A stretch of 64,000 nucleotides of DNA. It comes from Heterostelium multicystogenum (taxonomy: Eukaryota > Evosea > Eumycetozoa > Acytosteliales > Acytosteliaceae). The DNA lies in contig RCNN01000512.1 of the NCBI GenBank assembly GCA_003667245.1, positions 1 to 64,000 of the forward strand, read 5' to 3'. Below the pieces are notes generated by a model. That model searched no databases. It was given only the letters and a program-made list of their open reading frames with translations, and had not been told where the DNA came from. Both the position numbers and the translations under genes were made by a program. This document shows positions 22,475 through 35,126 of this stretch, piece by piece (positions within the stretch are counted from its first letter, which is position 1; every line of letters starts with the position of its first letter).

Positions 22475-23056
22475 ATGCTCAGTAATAAAAAGAATATATC
22501 TATTATTGCAGCTGTGTCGGGCGAACCATGTGATTGGAAAAAATGGTTTGTTACCTTGGTCCTTACCAAAGGATTGGGCTCATTTTGATAATTCAACAAG
22601 AAACTATCCCATTATTATGGGTAAACATACATTCTATGAGCAAGAGAATCGTCCTTTACCTGATAGATATACAATTGTTGTTACAAGAGATACACAACTG
22701 CTTGATAAACATGGAAACCCAATGGAAGAGCGTCGCGGTCATCTATCACGTGCTGCTTCCATCGAAGAGGCAATCGAGCTGATTGGTGATTACAGTGACC
22801 AAATATTCATTGTCGGTGGAAGACGTATTTATGAAGAATCACTAAGATTAGCAACAGAGTTGATTATAACACATATTGATGCACATGTAGAGGGTGATAC
22901 ATACCTCCAGCTTTTCCTTTTCTCGAAGAACCAACCAAAGATAGGAATAGTCAATATTGGGATGTAGTAAATCAAGTTACACATCATAAAGACGATACAC
23001 ATCAGTATGGTTTCACAATAAAATATTATCAAAGATCAATAAACATTAAGAATTAG
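22475..23056 (+). CDS. dhfr: dihydrofolate reductase
   Basis: Reduces dihydrofolate to tetrahydrofolate using NADPH. It starts MLSNKKNISIIAAVSAN, then VIGKNGLLPWSLPKDWAHF (substrate site, with Asp in the usual acidic position), YPIIMGKHTF, RPLPDRYTIVVTR, IFIVGGRRIYEE, ITHIDAHVEGDTY and a C-terminus with HHKDDTHQYGFTIKYYQR. The THIDA-VEGDT phrase and the overall size (about 190 residues) resemble bacterial FolA more than animal DHFR. Two frame changes are needed: one extra G in GGG at 22519-22521 and one missing base near 22905. No intron lies in the core. The upstream frame 22286-22470 may be leader. Stop at 23054-23056. Confidence 0.9.
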
Positions 23057-23136
23057 ATGTTTGCGCTGTAATACTAATAATGGTACACTAAGTAATTTTA
23101 TTCAAAAATGGATTAAAGTAGATTCGTTTAATATAT

Positions 23137-25704
23137 CTACATTAATATTATATATATGATATGTATATGTATGTGTATATGTATGATTTGATTGATTAAT
23201 AAAATACATTTAGTTGGTGGTGGTGGCGGCAGTGGTGTCTCTGGGTGATAGTCCTTTGGGATTTTCAACATTGGATGGGAACCAATATTTTCGATCCACT
23301 CGAATGTTTTGGTAAGATCGACTTCGTTTGCTAGAGTGGCAAGTTCACTCACTAGTTTAGGGTCGTCCATTGATGTATGAGTTCCTAAAAGTGGGTTGAC
23401 ACGGTGATATCTCTCTGCAAGTATATTCTCGCAAAGCTGAGTGAGGAAATCAACCTGTGAACCCATGAAGAGGTTACCTAGTTTGGGAGCCCAGTTTAGC
23501 AGTCCCCAATCATAGTCGGGTCCTCCTTCCATATAGTGTGGTGATAAACCAGTACCAAGTGAGAAACATATAATCTGGGAGGCAGGTATATTGTCTAGTT
23601 TTGGGTTCATTGCCAAACTGATGGCTGCCATACGGGATTGTTACAAAAGACACCTCCATCAATGAATCCCTGGTAGGAAGGGAAGAAGGTTGGTGCTGAA
23701 CCTGAACGCAGTAAAGCATCACTAACAACTTCTTGTGTGAGCCAATCATCACATTTACCAATGTTGTGGAATACCTGAGGCATCCACCTTCTTTCTTTTG
23801 GTGCGTATGGCTCTGCTTGAGGTGGCCAATGACTGTCCAATTGGAAGGCGGGAACAACGATTTTTCTTGGCATTTCATAAAACTTTTTATCTTGGAAAAT
23901 ACATAGCAAGATGCTCTGAGTAATCTATTAAAGAATTTAGCATTACCCATCTATTTGATAATAATTAGTAACTTGTTAGATAAATTGCACTATTAAGTGT
24001 AATATTTACATTAAATCCAGGTCTCTTTTTACCAAAACAGGAAAGAGCGGTTAGTTCCAAACTCTTCTAGTTCCTTTGGGTGGATTACTGAGCGGCTAGA
24101 CCGGCTGCTACAATAGATCCTGCACTGGTTCCTGTAAATACGTCAACATAGTCCAAGAAAGTTGGGAATCTCTTTACTATACGTTCAATAAGTACACACA
24201 CCATCACTGAACGTAAACCACCACCGTCCAAAGAAAGAATACGATAGAATCCATCGGTTGATCTTGGTTTGTTACGGTAAGTCGAAGGTTTTTCGTCAGG
24301 TGGCAATGGTGCAGGTGTAAACTCCTCGAGCAAGAGTTTAACTGATTCCAAAACTTTCTTTTCATCGGGCTCGAGGTCATCGATGAGTTCCTGTGGTATG
24401 TACACTGTCTTGGATGGTGCATTCGATGGTAGGAATACGGGTGGTGCAGCCACTGTTGCTCTTCTACCACCAGGAAGTTTATGGTCAGCAGCCATCAGTT
24501 GGTCTCAGGGTAACAGTTGTCTCTTTCTTACGCTTAATTACAGATTCGCACTCCATTACCCATTTCTTTGCAGTAGCTTCATCTTCACAACGGAACTTCA
24601 ACATTTTAGCTTTCACCTTTTCCACCTCAGAAGAATGATTAATTGTAAATACGTATTTACCATCTTCACAGTGATTTTGAAAGTGTAAACCAATAGTTTA
24701 ATGTGATCTTATTGTCCTTATCCTTTTTCTTTCTCTTTGTCGCCACGTGGAGTAGATGGTTGGTTGGCAGAAGTAGGTTTATCTTCCCACCATCCTTTGT
24801 AATACTCGAGGCAGTTGCCTCTCAAGATATACCAATGCTTTTTCCAGGAGGTTCTGCTACTGGATCGCTCCATCCAACCTTCCATTATTTTGTCAGACAT
24901 TAATGATTGCGTTAAGTTGGGTTCTTCAACAACAGAGGTTGTCAATGGAACTTCTCTTGGAGATGTGGGCTCTACGTTCACTTCAGTAACTCCGTCCAGA
25001 GCTAAACTGGGGAAACTCGAACGCTTACCACCAGATCCTCCTGAATTTGGATTAGGGATACCCTCTGACTTCTTCTTTCTAAAAAAATTAAAGAATGAAT
25101 CTTTTTCCGAGGATGGTGATGATGAGAGTGGTGGGGAGGATGCCACTGGAGTAGATCCATAGAGTGGACTTGAATGCTTTGATGGTGTAGTCGAGATAGG
25201 TGATGTAGGTGAGGCAGGTTGGAAGATATCAGAGGTATCCATGTTCAAAGCACCAGCATGGATGGCACCGGATAATCCAGGTATTCTAATCTTAGGAACT
25301 GAGCTATGGACAACTCTTGGTGAAGAATTAGTTGAACCAGTGGAGTTCTTTCTTTCCACACCGAATCCGCCTGAGTTCTTTCGCTCCGGTACAAATGAAG
25401 ATTGGGAGCTGCCAGATCCTCCAGAATTCTGTCTCTCAAATGCAGGTGGTGACGTAAATCCATTTGATCCCTTGAACCTTGATCTTTGTTGCGGTTGTAC
25501 TTCCTGTAGACTGCCAGCGCTCGTCAAATCGTTTCCAAGCTTAAAGCTTGATAATGAACGATGTAACTCTTGGCCACCTTCTTCATCCATGGCAAACATG
25601 GCCGATGTCCAATCACCAATATTTCTTCTTAAATCGATACCCTTATCATTGTTGTCATCCTCATTGCCTTCCCAGATACCCAACCAAGATGACTCACTTG
25701 CCAT
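23137..25704 (-). CDS. PH domain-patatin-like phospholipase fusion
   Basis: The N-terminal 270 residues are Ser/Pro/Asn-rich and likely disordered (repeated ERKNSGG phrases). A PH domain follows (MEGWMERSSSRTSWKKHWYI ... KFRCEDEATAKKWVMECE, ending near 24530). Then comes a patatin-like lipid acyl hydrolase: oxyanion motif DGGGLRS, nucleophile motif GTSAGS near 24130, and the catalytic Asp in FIDGGVFCNNP near 23630. The order suggests a membrane-recruited phospholipase A. One intron at 23952-24009 (GTAAAT...AAATAG). Frame changes occur near 24700, 24640, 24490, 24100, 24045, 23900 and 23635. The Ile/His tail after TPLPPPPPT is read from a simple repeat, so the real stop may be at 23210. The PH and patatin parts join with only a frame shift between them, supporting one gene. 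Confidence 0.8.
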
Positions 25705-27385
25705 CTTTAAAGATTATTTATGTAAAAAGTGTGTGTGTGTGTGAAGATATATTTGAAATAAAGATGTTCTCGTGATGAGTGTGTGAAAGTGTGATTGATT
25801 GTACTATTACAATATATATGATGTGTATAGTCAAAGATTATTCACCAAAAACCAACTATAATAATTAAAAATTATTAAAGTAAACGTTTGATATTGCGTG
25901 TTTTTTGTTGTTGTTGTTGTAGTAATGTTACAGTGAGGGATATATATCTACTCTATCAAAGGATTATTTAGCTATCTGTGGAAAATTGTAAGTTGATGAT
26001 GACCTTTGCAGGTACATACGGTAAAACACTAATCAAAATTGAATTTTTGAAAATAAATTTAAATTTATAATTAATTCATTGCTTTTCTAGGGATTGTTCT
26101 AACTTCAAGAAAACCCCCAACCATTGGCCCCGATTCAAACAAACAACATCATTGGTCATCAAATGCTTTGTTGGGAGTGTTCTGTGTGTGTTTCAATCAA
26201 CAAAATAAAATTAAATTAAATAAAATAATATTAAACTGTTCGAAACAAATTCTTGCTTAATCAATTATCATAATTAATAAGAAGATCAATGAGATAAATG
26301 AAAGCAAACTATTTTTGCAATAATCAAGTTGTGCAAACTGTCGAACTTCTCAAACCATTATCAAAGTAATGTTGTGGTTGTTGTTTTTTTTGTGGTTCAT
26401 CTCATAACTATCTTGATCAATTTGTTTGCAATATCTATAGTTGTTAGTTATTATATTTGATCTTAATATCCTATGAAAGTTAGAAAATAAATGATGTAAA
26501 AATATTATATTGTATCTATATAATAGTTGTTACTCATATAACTGATGTTGATTGATGAAAAAAAACACTAGTTAGTTCAATGGCAGTTCAGACAAATTAA
26601 CAAGGTTTGCAAAATAGTAATTTCAAAATGTAGAAACAACTTGTAATATCCAATCACATAGATCAAACTATAGGACAATGAAAATAATATATCCAATTAT
26701 AGTCTTGATTACCAACATTTCTAATAACTCTATTGATAAATGGACACTAAGATAGGCATAATTTTGTTTTTTTAGCCAATAGACACCAAACAGTGGGACT
26801 CAAACAGGCAAAAAAATGAGAATTTGGTGTTTCTTACTTAATATGGATAAAACAATTAATTATTTAAAGCTTTCCAAACCAAATTAGAATCGCTTTATTT
26901 AAAGAACACAAGATAGATTGTCTATCATAAAATATATCTTTAGTTCAAATTGAAATACCAAATTATTTCTTTGTTTTTGACATACACACACAAACACAAA
27001 CACACACACATTTGTATAGTTTAATATCACTGCTGCTCAAAGACAATAAAAGATAAACACACCTGCTACAGATACCACTTAAAGAGCAACAAAATATTCA
27101 TTCACATATTATTATTATTATTATTATTGTTATTGTTATATCACTCGTAGTTATTATTATCTTTAATAATACAATAATAATAATTATAACATCAACAATA
27201 GCAACAAACATTTGCTTTGACAGTTATCCAATTAAAACAATATTACTCTTATATTTAAGTAAAGTAATTTGTAAAGATTTATAGCTTTTAGATCACTACA
27301 GTCGATAGATTATTCATTTAAATATTATTAATATCATATCATAGTATTAAGATAATATATAATCATAGTATTAAATTAATTAATA
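25705..27385. other. AT-rich divergent intergenic region
   Basis: 1.7 kb without a supportable gene, holding GT and TTG runs (25723-25741, 25908-25920), a CA-rich stretch (26985-27011) and a TTA run (about 27110-27128). It separates divergent genes. Confidence 0.65.
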
Positions 27386-27670
27386 ATGTTGGATTTAAAA
27401 GATATATGTATTCTAAAATTAGTTAAATTAATCAAACATGATAATCTAAATAATGATTATTATAATATTAAAATGTTACCATTGGATCTAATGGAGTATC
27501 TCTTAACAATGCTCCAGAAGATTGAGAAATGGCCTCTTAACAATAGGTTCTTAGAATACCTATCAATTTATTCAATTGAATCTTTGGATCTAAGTAATCA
27601 CGAGCTTATAAATCTAAATAACTGGTCAAATTATTTAAATCAATTAATAATCAAATTTCTTGTAATATTA

Positions 27671-27703
<33 letters not shown>

Positions 27704-29141
27704 GTTGTAATATTTGTAATAGTTTAAATCATTTATCATTGTCAGGTATTTCAATGTTAAATGATAACATCTTAATTAAATTGTTAAATCAATTTACAGT
27801 CTTAAAATCAGTGAAGCTTTCTCATTGTACATTGTTGGATGGATCATTCATATCCAATTGGAAATGCAACAATAGTAAAATCATTAGAGTATTTAAATGT
27901 TAGAGGTTGTATATCGTTAATCCCAGACAGCTTTTTGTAAGGTTATTTTCCAATTAGTGGCTAGAACATGCCAATCTAATTTATTTCCAATAGGTTATTT
28001 AATAGATTTATCAATTTAAAAGAGCTGGTTCTGTCAAAGACCAATGTAATAAATGACGATCTATCGATGTTGTATTTTATGAAGGAGCTGGTTTCATTAA
28101 AGCTGAACAAATGTCATTATATATCAGCAGAAGGTATACGATGTATTTCATCATTACCAAAATTGCGTCAGCTATATCTGAGTCACTGTACTTTGCTGCA
28201 AGAAGAGGGCTCAATTCAATCACTTGCTTCCAACAAGACAATAAAGCATTTGGATATATCCTTTTGTTTTATGGATGATCAGTCTGTTGGACAGACTCTC
28301 TTTAGCATGGCAGCATTAAAATCGCTTGCCATTAGATACAATAGATTGACTCCAACATTCCTGAAACAGCTTTCAACATCACAACTGAAGGAGAGAATTA
28401 CATCATTGGATTTGAGAGAGTCCACCAACTTGACACCAGAGTCATCATTGTGTTTTATATCCTGCGCCCCAACTAACAGAGCTGTATATCTCCACGACTT
28501 ACAGCCGAAGAACCAAACTTCCACAAGATATACAATCAATTGATTTGGAGGAACTCTATAAATCTTTTAATGGATTAACAATCAACAGCAGTAATCAACA
28601 AAAGTTAAATAGCTCTTCATTACGAAACTCAATAATAGAGAAGCAAGGTAAATAGTGATATGCTGATGTCTTTGATTGAGAAACTAATTTAGCATTATGA
28701 TATATAGAACATTATCCATTGATACTGTTGGGAGAGGACGAGAAGTTCCAAGCCAGAATGGTCAAGAGTGTTTTGGAAAGAAGAAATTTCGATGTTAGAA
28801 TTGCCACCGATGGTAAATCAGCATTTGAGATGTTCTGTGAGACACCATTCTTTGTATTAATTATGATGGATATTTTCATGCCAATCTTAGATGGTCTGAG
28901 CTCGATAAGAATGATCCGTCAATTCGAAAAGACAACCAACCGAAAGCGAACACCTATTATCATTTGCAGTGGTAACGAATCAACACTGCGATCCAATGCA
29001 TCCAATTGTAGATATGTCGAAAAAGACGAAGCAGGAGGTGATGTATTCATCTCAAAGCCATTCAGACCGAACCTAATAGAATTGATTTTGAAATTGACGA
29101 CCAGCACAAGCAGTAGTCATGAACTAACGAACTTTGGCTAG
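27386..29141 (+). CDS. leucine-rich-repeat protein with C-terminal receiver domain
   Basis: N-terminal and central parts are leucine-rich repeats of the RNI-like type (SLDLSNHELINLNNW, LVSLKLNKCHYISAEGIRCI, LRQLYLSHCTLLQEEG, IKHLDISFCFMDD, ITSLDLRESTNL), interrupted by an Asn run encoded by AAT repeats near 27674-27703. The C-terminal 130 residues form a canonical response-regulator receiver: acidic pair GEDE, phospho-acceptor Asp in IMMDIFMPILDG (28869-28871), Ser in IICSGN, Lys in FISKPF. Introns are 27937-27993 and 28648-28707, both phase-consistent. Frame changes occur near 27640, 27865 and 28513 (CC). It probably takes phosphate from a histidine kinase/phosphotransfer relay and signals through the repeats; that is inference. 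No output enzyme domain is present. Confidence 0.8.
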
Positions 29142-29354
29142 CCAAATGAACAAATAGTGCAAAAATAAAATTAAAAGAAAACTAATTTATAAATTTTAAT
29201 TGTTTTTAATTTTTAATCAAAAACATTGAACATAGGAAGCAGATTGTTCAAGTTGATCTGTACAGATAAACAACCCACCTATTGCACAGTTAGTTAGTCA
29301 GTTAGTTAGTTCGTAGTTGTTGTAGTATTATTATTAAGTAGTAAGCAATATACG
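29142..29354. other. short intergenic region
   Basis: AT-rich promoter region of the cullin gene with a GTTAGTTAGTTAG run near 29290. No further feature. Confidence 0.5.
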
Positions 29355-32003
29355 ATGAGTTACAAGAAAGCACCAGGTTCTTTGCCAACTCCAGGACAAA
29401 GAGGTATTGGTGGTGCCAGCGCACCAAAGAAATTGGTTATTAAGAATCTTAAGACAAGTACATCTTCATTGGATACCTATGAAAATGAATCATGGGCACA
29501 GTTGGAGAATGCTGTCAATTGCATACACTTGAAGCAGCCTATTCAACTGACTCTCGAAGATTTATATAGAGTAAGTTAGTTTGCTATTATCAAAATGGAT
29601 GCTTCAGAGTTTTGACCTTTATCTATGTTAGATGGTAGAGAATTTATGTTTATCAGGAAATGCAGCCAATATTTATAAGAAGCTTTCAGAGCTCATTGAG
29701 AAGCACGTCAAACAATCGTTGAGTTGCTTAGTAGGTGTAACCAATGACTTAACCGATTTTCTTATTTTACTCAATACATGTTGGAAAGATCACTCTAATA
29801 ATTTAGTATGTATCTATTAGGTTGTAGTTTGATTATAGTAGTTGCTTAGTATTGTTAACGTTTAAAACAAACAGATACTTATTATGAGTATTTTCTTGAC
29901 TTTGGACAGAACCTATGTAATTCAGAATGCTAACACAGTTAAATCTATTTGGGATTTGGGATTGTATTATTTCAAAGATACTCTGCTATCTATTGCAGAG
30001 TTGGGTCGAAAGCTTTCAAGTGGATTATTAATATCAATTGAGAACGAAAGAAATGGTGAGACTGTAAATAGAGATCTGCTTACAAGTTTAATTAAAATGC
30101 TCAAGTCTTTACATGTAAGTTGATGCACATCTTTGTCTCTGATTATTTGGTTATTAATGGATCGTACGCTAGATTTATGATACATTCGAAAAGGATTTAG
30201 TTGCCGAAACTAGTACATTTTATTTTAAAGAAGGTAATATGTTGGTTGGAGAATACGAACTGCCAGAATATTTCAAACATGTACAGACAAGATTGAATGA
30301 GGAATACGACAGATCACTACGATATCTAGATGTTGCTACTCGAAAGCTGATAGTATCTGTGGTAGAGAAGCATCTTATTGAGCGTCATAGTAGTGCTCTT
30401 ATTGCAAAAGGATTCGATCAGTTGATGGACTCAAATAGAGTTGACGATCTGCAGTTGGTATTTAGCATGTTTTCAAGAGTTGGAATGTTGCAGCAATTGA
30501 AAAAGGCTTGGTCAGACTACATAAAGATGAAAGGCTCCAGTATGGTTTCAGACAGAGAAAAAGAATCCACTCTCATTCAGGATCTAATTACATTCAAATC
30601 AAAGTTGGATGTCATTCTCAACCAATCTTTTGCCAAGTCTGATCTTATGGCCTATTCACTCAAGGAATCTTTGAAAACTTTATAAACAAAGGCGAAAACA
30701 AAGTTGCAGAATTAATTGGTAAGCTGAATTTAACCAAATATTTCCATACACATCTAATTGCTAACTTTTTTCATGTGAAGCTAAATTTGTTGATTCTAAG
30801 CTGAGATCTGGTAATAAAGGAATGACAGAAGATGAATTGGAAGATACATTAAGCAAGGCATTGACATTGTTCAGATATATTCAAGGAAAGGATATTTTTC
30901 GAAGCATTCTATAAGATTGATTTATCAAGACGTTTGTTGTTGGAAAAGTCCAGTTCAATAGACGCCGAAAAGTCTATGATTTCAAAATTAAAGAGCTGAA
31001 TGTGGTAACACATTCACCCAGAAACTTGAAGGAATGTTTCATGATATCGAGTTATCCGAAGAGAACATGCAAATGTTCAAACAATCTACAGCCAATCCAA
31101 TCAATATCAACGTTTTTGTATTGACTGCTAGTAATTGGCCAACATACACACCAATGGATGCATTGTTACCTAAAGAGGTAAGTATTTCAAATTAATCCTT
31201 CTAAAGAAGAAACTAACAATTTAATCACTTTTTAGTTAATTGAACAACAAGAACTATTCACAAAGTTTTATACTAAAAAGTATAGTAATTAGAAAATTAA
31301 TATGGCAAAATACACTTGCTCATTGTATTGTTAAAGCTTCTTTCCCATCGGTATGTTAGTGACAAAGCTAAATTGTATGACAAGTATTAATATTGAGGTC
31401 AATTTTATAGGGTAAAAAAGAATTATATATATCTTTTATTCCAGACACTCATTCTGAATCAATTTAATGAACAAGATGAAATGACATTTTCACAAATTAA
31501 GGAGTTGACAGGAATCGACGAAGATACACTCAAAAAGAATATAAAGCCACTTACAAGTTCCAAAACAAGAATACTAAATAGAAGATCCAAAACCAAATCC
31601 AAATCCATTGAATCTGATGACGTCTTTTCTTTCAACAAAGATTTCTCGCAAAAGCTAATCCGTATCAAAGTCAATGCTATCCAATCGCAAGAGACCGTTG
31701 AGGAAAATAAGAAAAACAAATGATGGTGTCATACAAGATCGTCATCAAAATATAGATGCTGCTGTCGTTAGAATTATGAAGGCAAGAAAATCTCTCGCAC
31801 ACAATCTATTAATTGCAGAGCTCATCCAACAACTTAAATTTTCACCAAAAGTATGCATTATTACATTTATTTATTTATTACAAATTATTAATCCTATTTT
31901 CTTATAGCCCATGGATTTAAAGAAAAGAATTGAATCACTTATTGATAGAGAATATTTAGGTAGAGATCCAAATAATCCCATGATATATAATTATTTGGCA
32001 TAG
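29355..32003 (+). CDS. cul4: cullin-4
   Basis: Scaffold of CRL4 ubiquitin ligases. The N-terminus has KKLVIKNLK, diagnostic of CUL4, then [42 protein letters not shown], a cullin-homology core ([63 protein letters not shown]) and the winged-helix end with the neddylation Lys in [11 protein letters not shown], ending [18 protein letters not shown]. Seven introns: 29571-29631, 29806-29874, 30115-30172, 30719-30780, 31178-31235, 31351-31410, 31851-31907, all GT-AG. Frame changes occur in TTT near 30670, near 30895 and 31000, near 31290, TTTT near 31432 and AAAAA near 31712. It is convergent with DIS3, stop-to-stop spacing about 127 bp. Confidence 0.95.
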
Positions 32004-32130
32004 TGAAAATAAACAATCATTTATATATAAATGTTGACTTTTAATGTGTATAAAACTAAATTAGTAAAAGAAGCGAGTGGAGTAGTTAATAGACTGAATA
32101 AAACAATTCAGCCAAGTGGTTTTATTTGTT

Positions 32131-35126
32131 CTAAGACTTTTGTTTTTTTCCAGCTCTATTGTCTTGAGTGGTATTTTTGTTCTTCTTTTCAACTTGAGGT
32201 TTTTGGTTCCGAAATATCGAATTTCGGTTGAATATTTGGTAAGACTGGATTTATACAATTAATCATTAACTTTTGATCGTGAGCCTTAGAGTCATCAACA
32301 AAAATATCCACAGTGACCATATCGAATACTCGGAATGTGAGACTGCCATTGGAGAGTGTTTGTTTTGTACAGTCATAGATAAAGTTGGTTGGTTTGATTT
32401 GGTTCTGAAACATAGACAGTTCCTTCAAATCCATATCTTGGAACCAATACCACAATGCGTTTGCCTTTACACGAATAATATATGCATTTTCGGTTGTCTT
32501 TCTTCCTTTGAAGAAAATCAATGTATGTAGATTAGTACTACCACGTGATGCAAATTGAGCCATTCTATGACGGAAATTATAGTTATCACAGAGGTTGCTG
32601 ATTGTCTTGTTGTCCATCTTTAGAGAACAGATGTAACACCAATTGCAGATGCCAAAAACGATGTACAATAACATCCGGATAACGACGAATTGGAGATGTA
32701 AAATGGTATAAAATTTCTGATGCCAAACCATAATGGAAGTAGTCTTCGTATGGAACTGAACCTGAACTGAAATAGAGAGCTGGGAACATACATCTTGTAG
32801 TCATAATACGGCAGAGTGTATTGAAGTATGGGTCATCTTGTATAACACATTTATCCAATGATTCTGCAAGTAACTTTGATGTGTCTGTTCTGAAATCGAA
32901 TCCTTTTTGTTCAATAAGATTGGAAAGAAGTTCAAAGCTTGATGCTTTGGGAGTTGGATGCCGACGAAGTAATGCACAACCTGGGAAGTGTTTATGAATC
33001 TTTTTGGCAACCCAAATATTGGCAAGCAACATAAAACTCTTCAATCATTGAGTTAGTCTCACGCATTTGATACAGTTCAACATCAGAGGGATCACCTCCA
33101 ACCTCTTCTGTCTTGAATTTGACTTGGGGTGATGCTAAAATAAGAGCACCAGCGTCGAATCTCTTTGCTTTCAACTTTTTCGATAGTGAAAGCATCAAAC
33201 GAAGATTGGTGGCAACGATATCATTTTGTGATGGGTCATCAATTTTGATTTGTGCTTGCTCGTAGGTCATTGATGCAACGGAACGAATTAAACTCTTGGT
33301 ATATTCAACATCCAAAACATTTCCATTTGAATCCATTTTCCAGATGACTGAGAATGAAAAACGATCGACATTTGACATCAACGAACATAAGTTACTGGAT
33401 AGTTCTCCTGGCAACATATCTATACGTCTATCCACAAGGTATACGGTTGTACCACGATGTGAGGCTTCTTCGTCAATGGCGGTACCCTCACGTACAAAAT
33501 GGGATACATCTGCAATATGAACACCAACTTCGTAATTTCCATCTGGAAGCTTTTTGCAATGTAAAGCATCATCAATATCTGTGCAACCAGGTGGATCAAC
33601 GGAGAAAATGCATTCTCCACGCAAATCACGTCGACCAATCATATCGGATGGACTTACATGATCCATGATATCTGGGGAGGTAAGCACTTCATGACTGATG
33701 CACCAAATGGATGGTGTGGAATATCGAATTGCAATAACAATACTTGACTCTCTGTTTCACGGTCACCAAGTGGACCCAAATCTTTAACAAAATGACCAGT
33801 TGGATAACGGGAATGACGTTCCCAACTGTCGATTGCAACTACAATACGTCTACCAACTATACTACTAATTTGACGTGATCTAATTCTGATTTTAGGAATA
33901 CGTCTATCGATTGCAACGAAAAGCAACTGTTGTTGTTGATTTGTTGAGACACTGTTTACATCACCTTTAAACTCTACTGCACCGCAATATGGTTTCCAAT
34001 TTCTCTTGATGATTCCAACAACTTTTCCAGTTGGCTGACCATCGACTGGACCATCGACAGCAGAGGCATCTTTGGCAATTGCATTGTCATCATCCTCGAT
34101 AGCCTCGGTATCAAGCAAGACAACACCAGATGGTCGAGACCACTGACTCTTTGGCAAAAGCTCCACTGCGACAATATCACCATCAACTGCACGATTCATT
34201 GACTCCAATCCCTGAATTAAAATCTCTTGCTCCATTGCTGGGTTGTCTGTTTTGACTGTTGCTTCCAAGTAGTTTGAACGATCTGTTCTAATTATACCTT
34301 GATAGATCAATCCTTGCTTCAACTGTTCAGTCAACAGTGACAACTGACGATGTTCTGCAAACTGAAACTTCTTTGCATCCATACTATTAGTGTGATCATC
34401 ATCATCTGGTGACGATAGCTTATCAACTAAAGATGGGTTGACATCGCTCATCTCCATTACCAAATCCTGTATGGTCTTTCCATCCAACCCATTGCCTTTG
34501 CCTTTGTCAGATTGTCACGATCATTCGTTATCAGCAAAACCTTGATATCCAATTTTTTCAAATGAGCCCTATACCATTCTGTTGCAACTCTTATAGCTAC
34601 ACATTAACTATTAATATCAATAGCTCTTAAACGAAAACAACAAATAAAAGCAATCAAAACTGTACAAACCTCTATCATTTCTATCGTTGGAAGATTCGTT
34701 CTTATCTCTGGTGATGGCAGTAAATTTAGAATGTTCGTTTGAATATACAAAGAATTGACGCTGTTGGTTCTTGATAATCTCTCTCAATCTATTGTAGATG
34801 GGGAAGTTCTGACTCTTAACCTCATCCAGAACGGTCGTAAGGATGACAACATTCTTGATAGTGGGATCCTCTAATAGATCTATTTGATGAAGTACTACAT
34901 TTGTATCTAGAACTAAGATGGGCGAATCATCTGTAAACTCTGAATAGGTGGACTCGGCACGCTCACGCTCCTCAACAGTCTTATATAATCTCTTCTTGAT
35001 CTCTAAACATGACATGCACTTCTGATGTCCACAAACCAAATCATCTCTAAGATATACCTCTCTCACAACTTTGAGAATCTTTCCTCTTCTAGTTGCTCTA
35101 TAATATTCCTTATTTGAATGTGACAT
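32131..35126 (-). CDS. dis3: exosome 3'-5' exoribonuclease DIS3/RRP44
   Basis: Catalytic subunit of the RNA exosome. The N-terminus has CGHQKCMSCLE (cysteine CR3 motif) and a PIN endonuclease domain (LVLDTNVVLHQIDLLE, VLDEVKSQNFPIYNRLR, NDRNDRAIRVATEWY). CSD/OB domains follow. The RNB domain has RRDLRGECIFSVDPPGCTDI-DD, GVHIADVSHFV, DRRIDMLPGELSSNLCSL, EEFMLLAN-WVA and YHFTSPIRRYPDVIVHR. The C-terminus is Lys-rich (VEKKNKNTTQDNRAGKK), stop at 32131. One intron at 34597-34669 (GTTTGT donor, GTGTAG acceptor) falls inside NDR-AIRVA. Frame changes occur near 34490, 33674 (GGGG), 33033 (AAAA), 32670, 32630 and 32200. All lie in or next to short runs, and the conserved sequence continues on both sides, so this is almost certainly one intact gene. 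Start at 35126 gives MSHSNKEYYRATRRGK. Confidence 0.95.
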
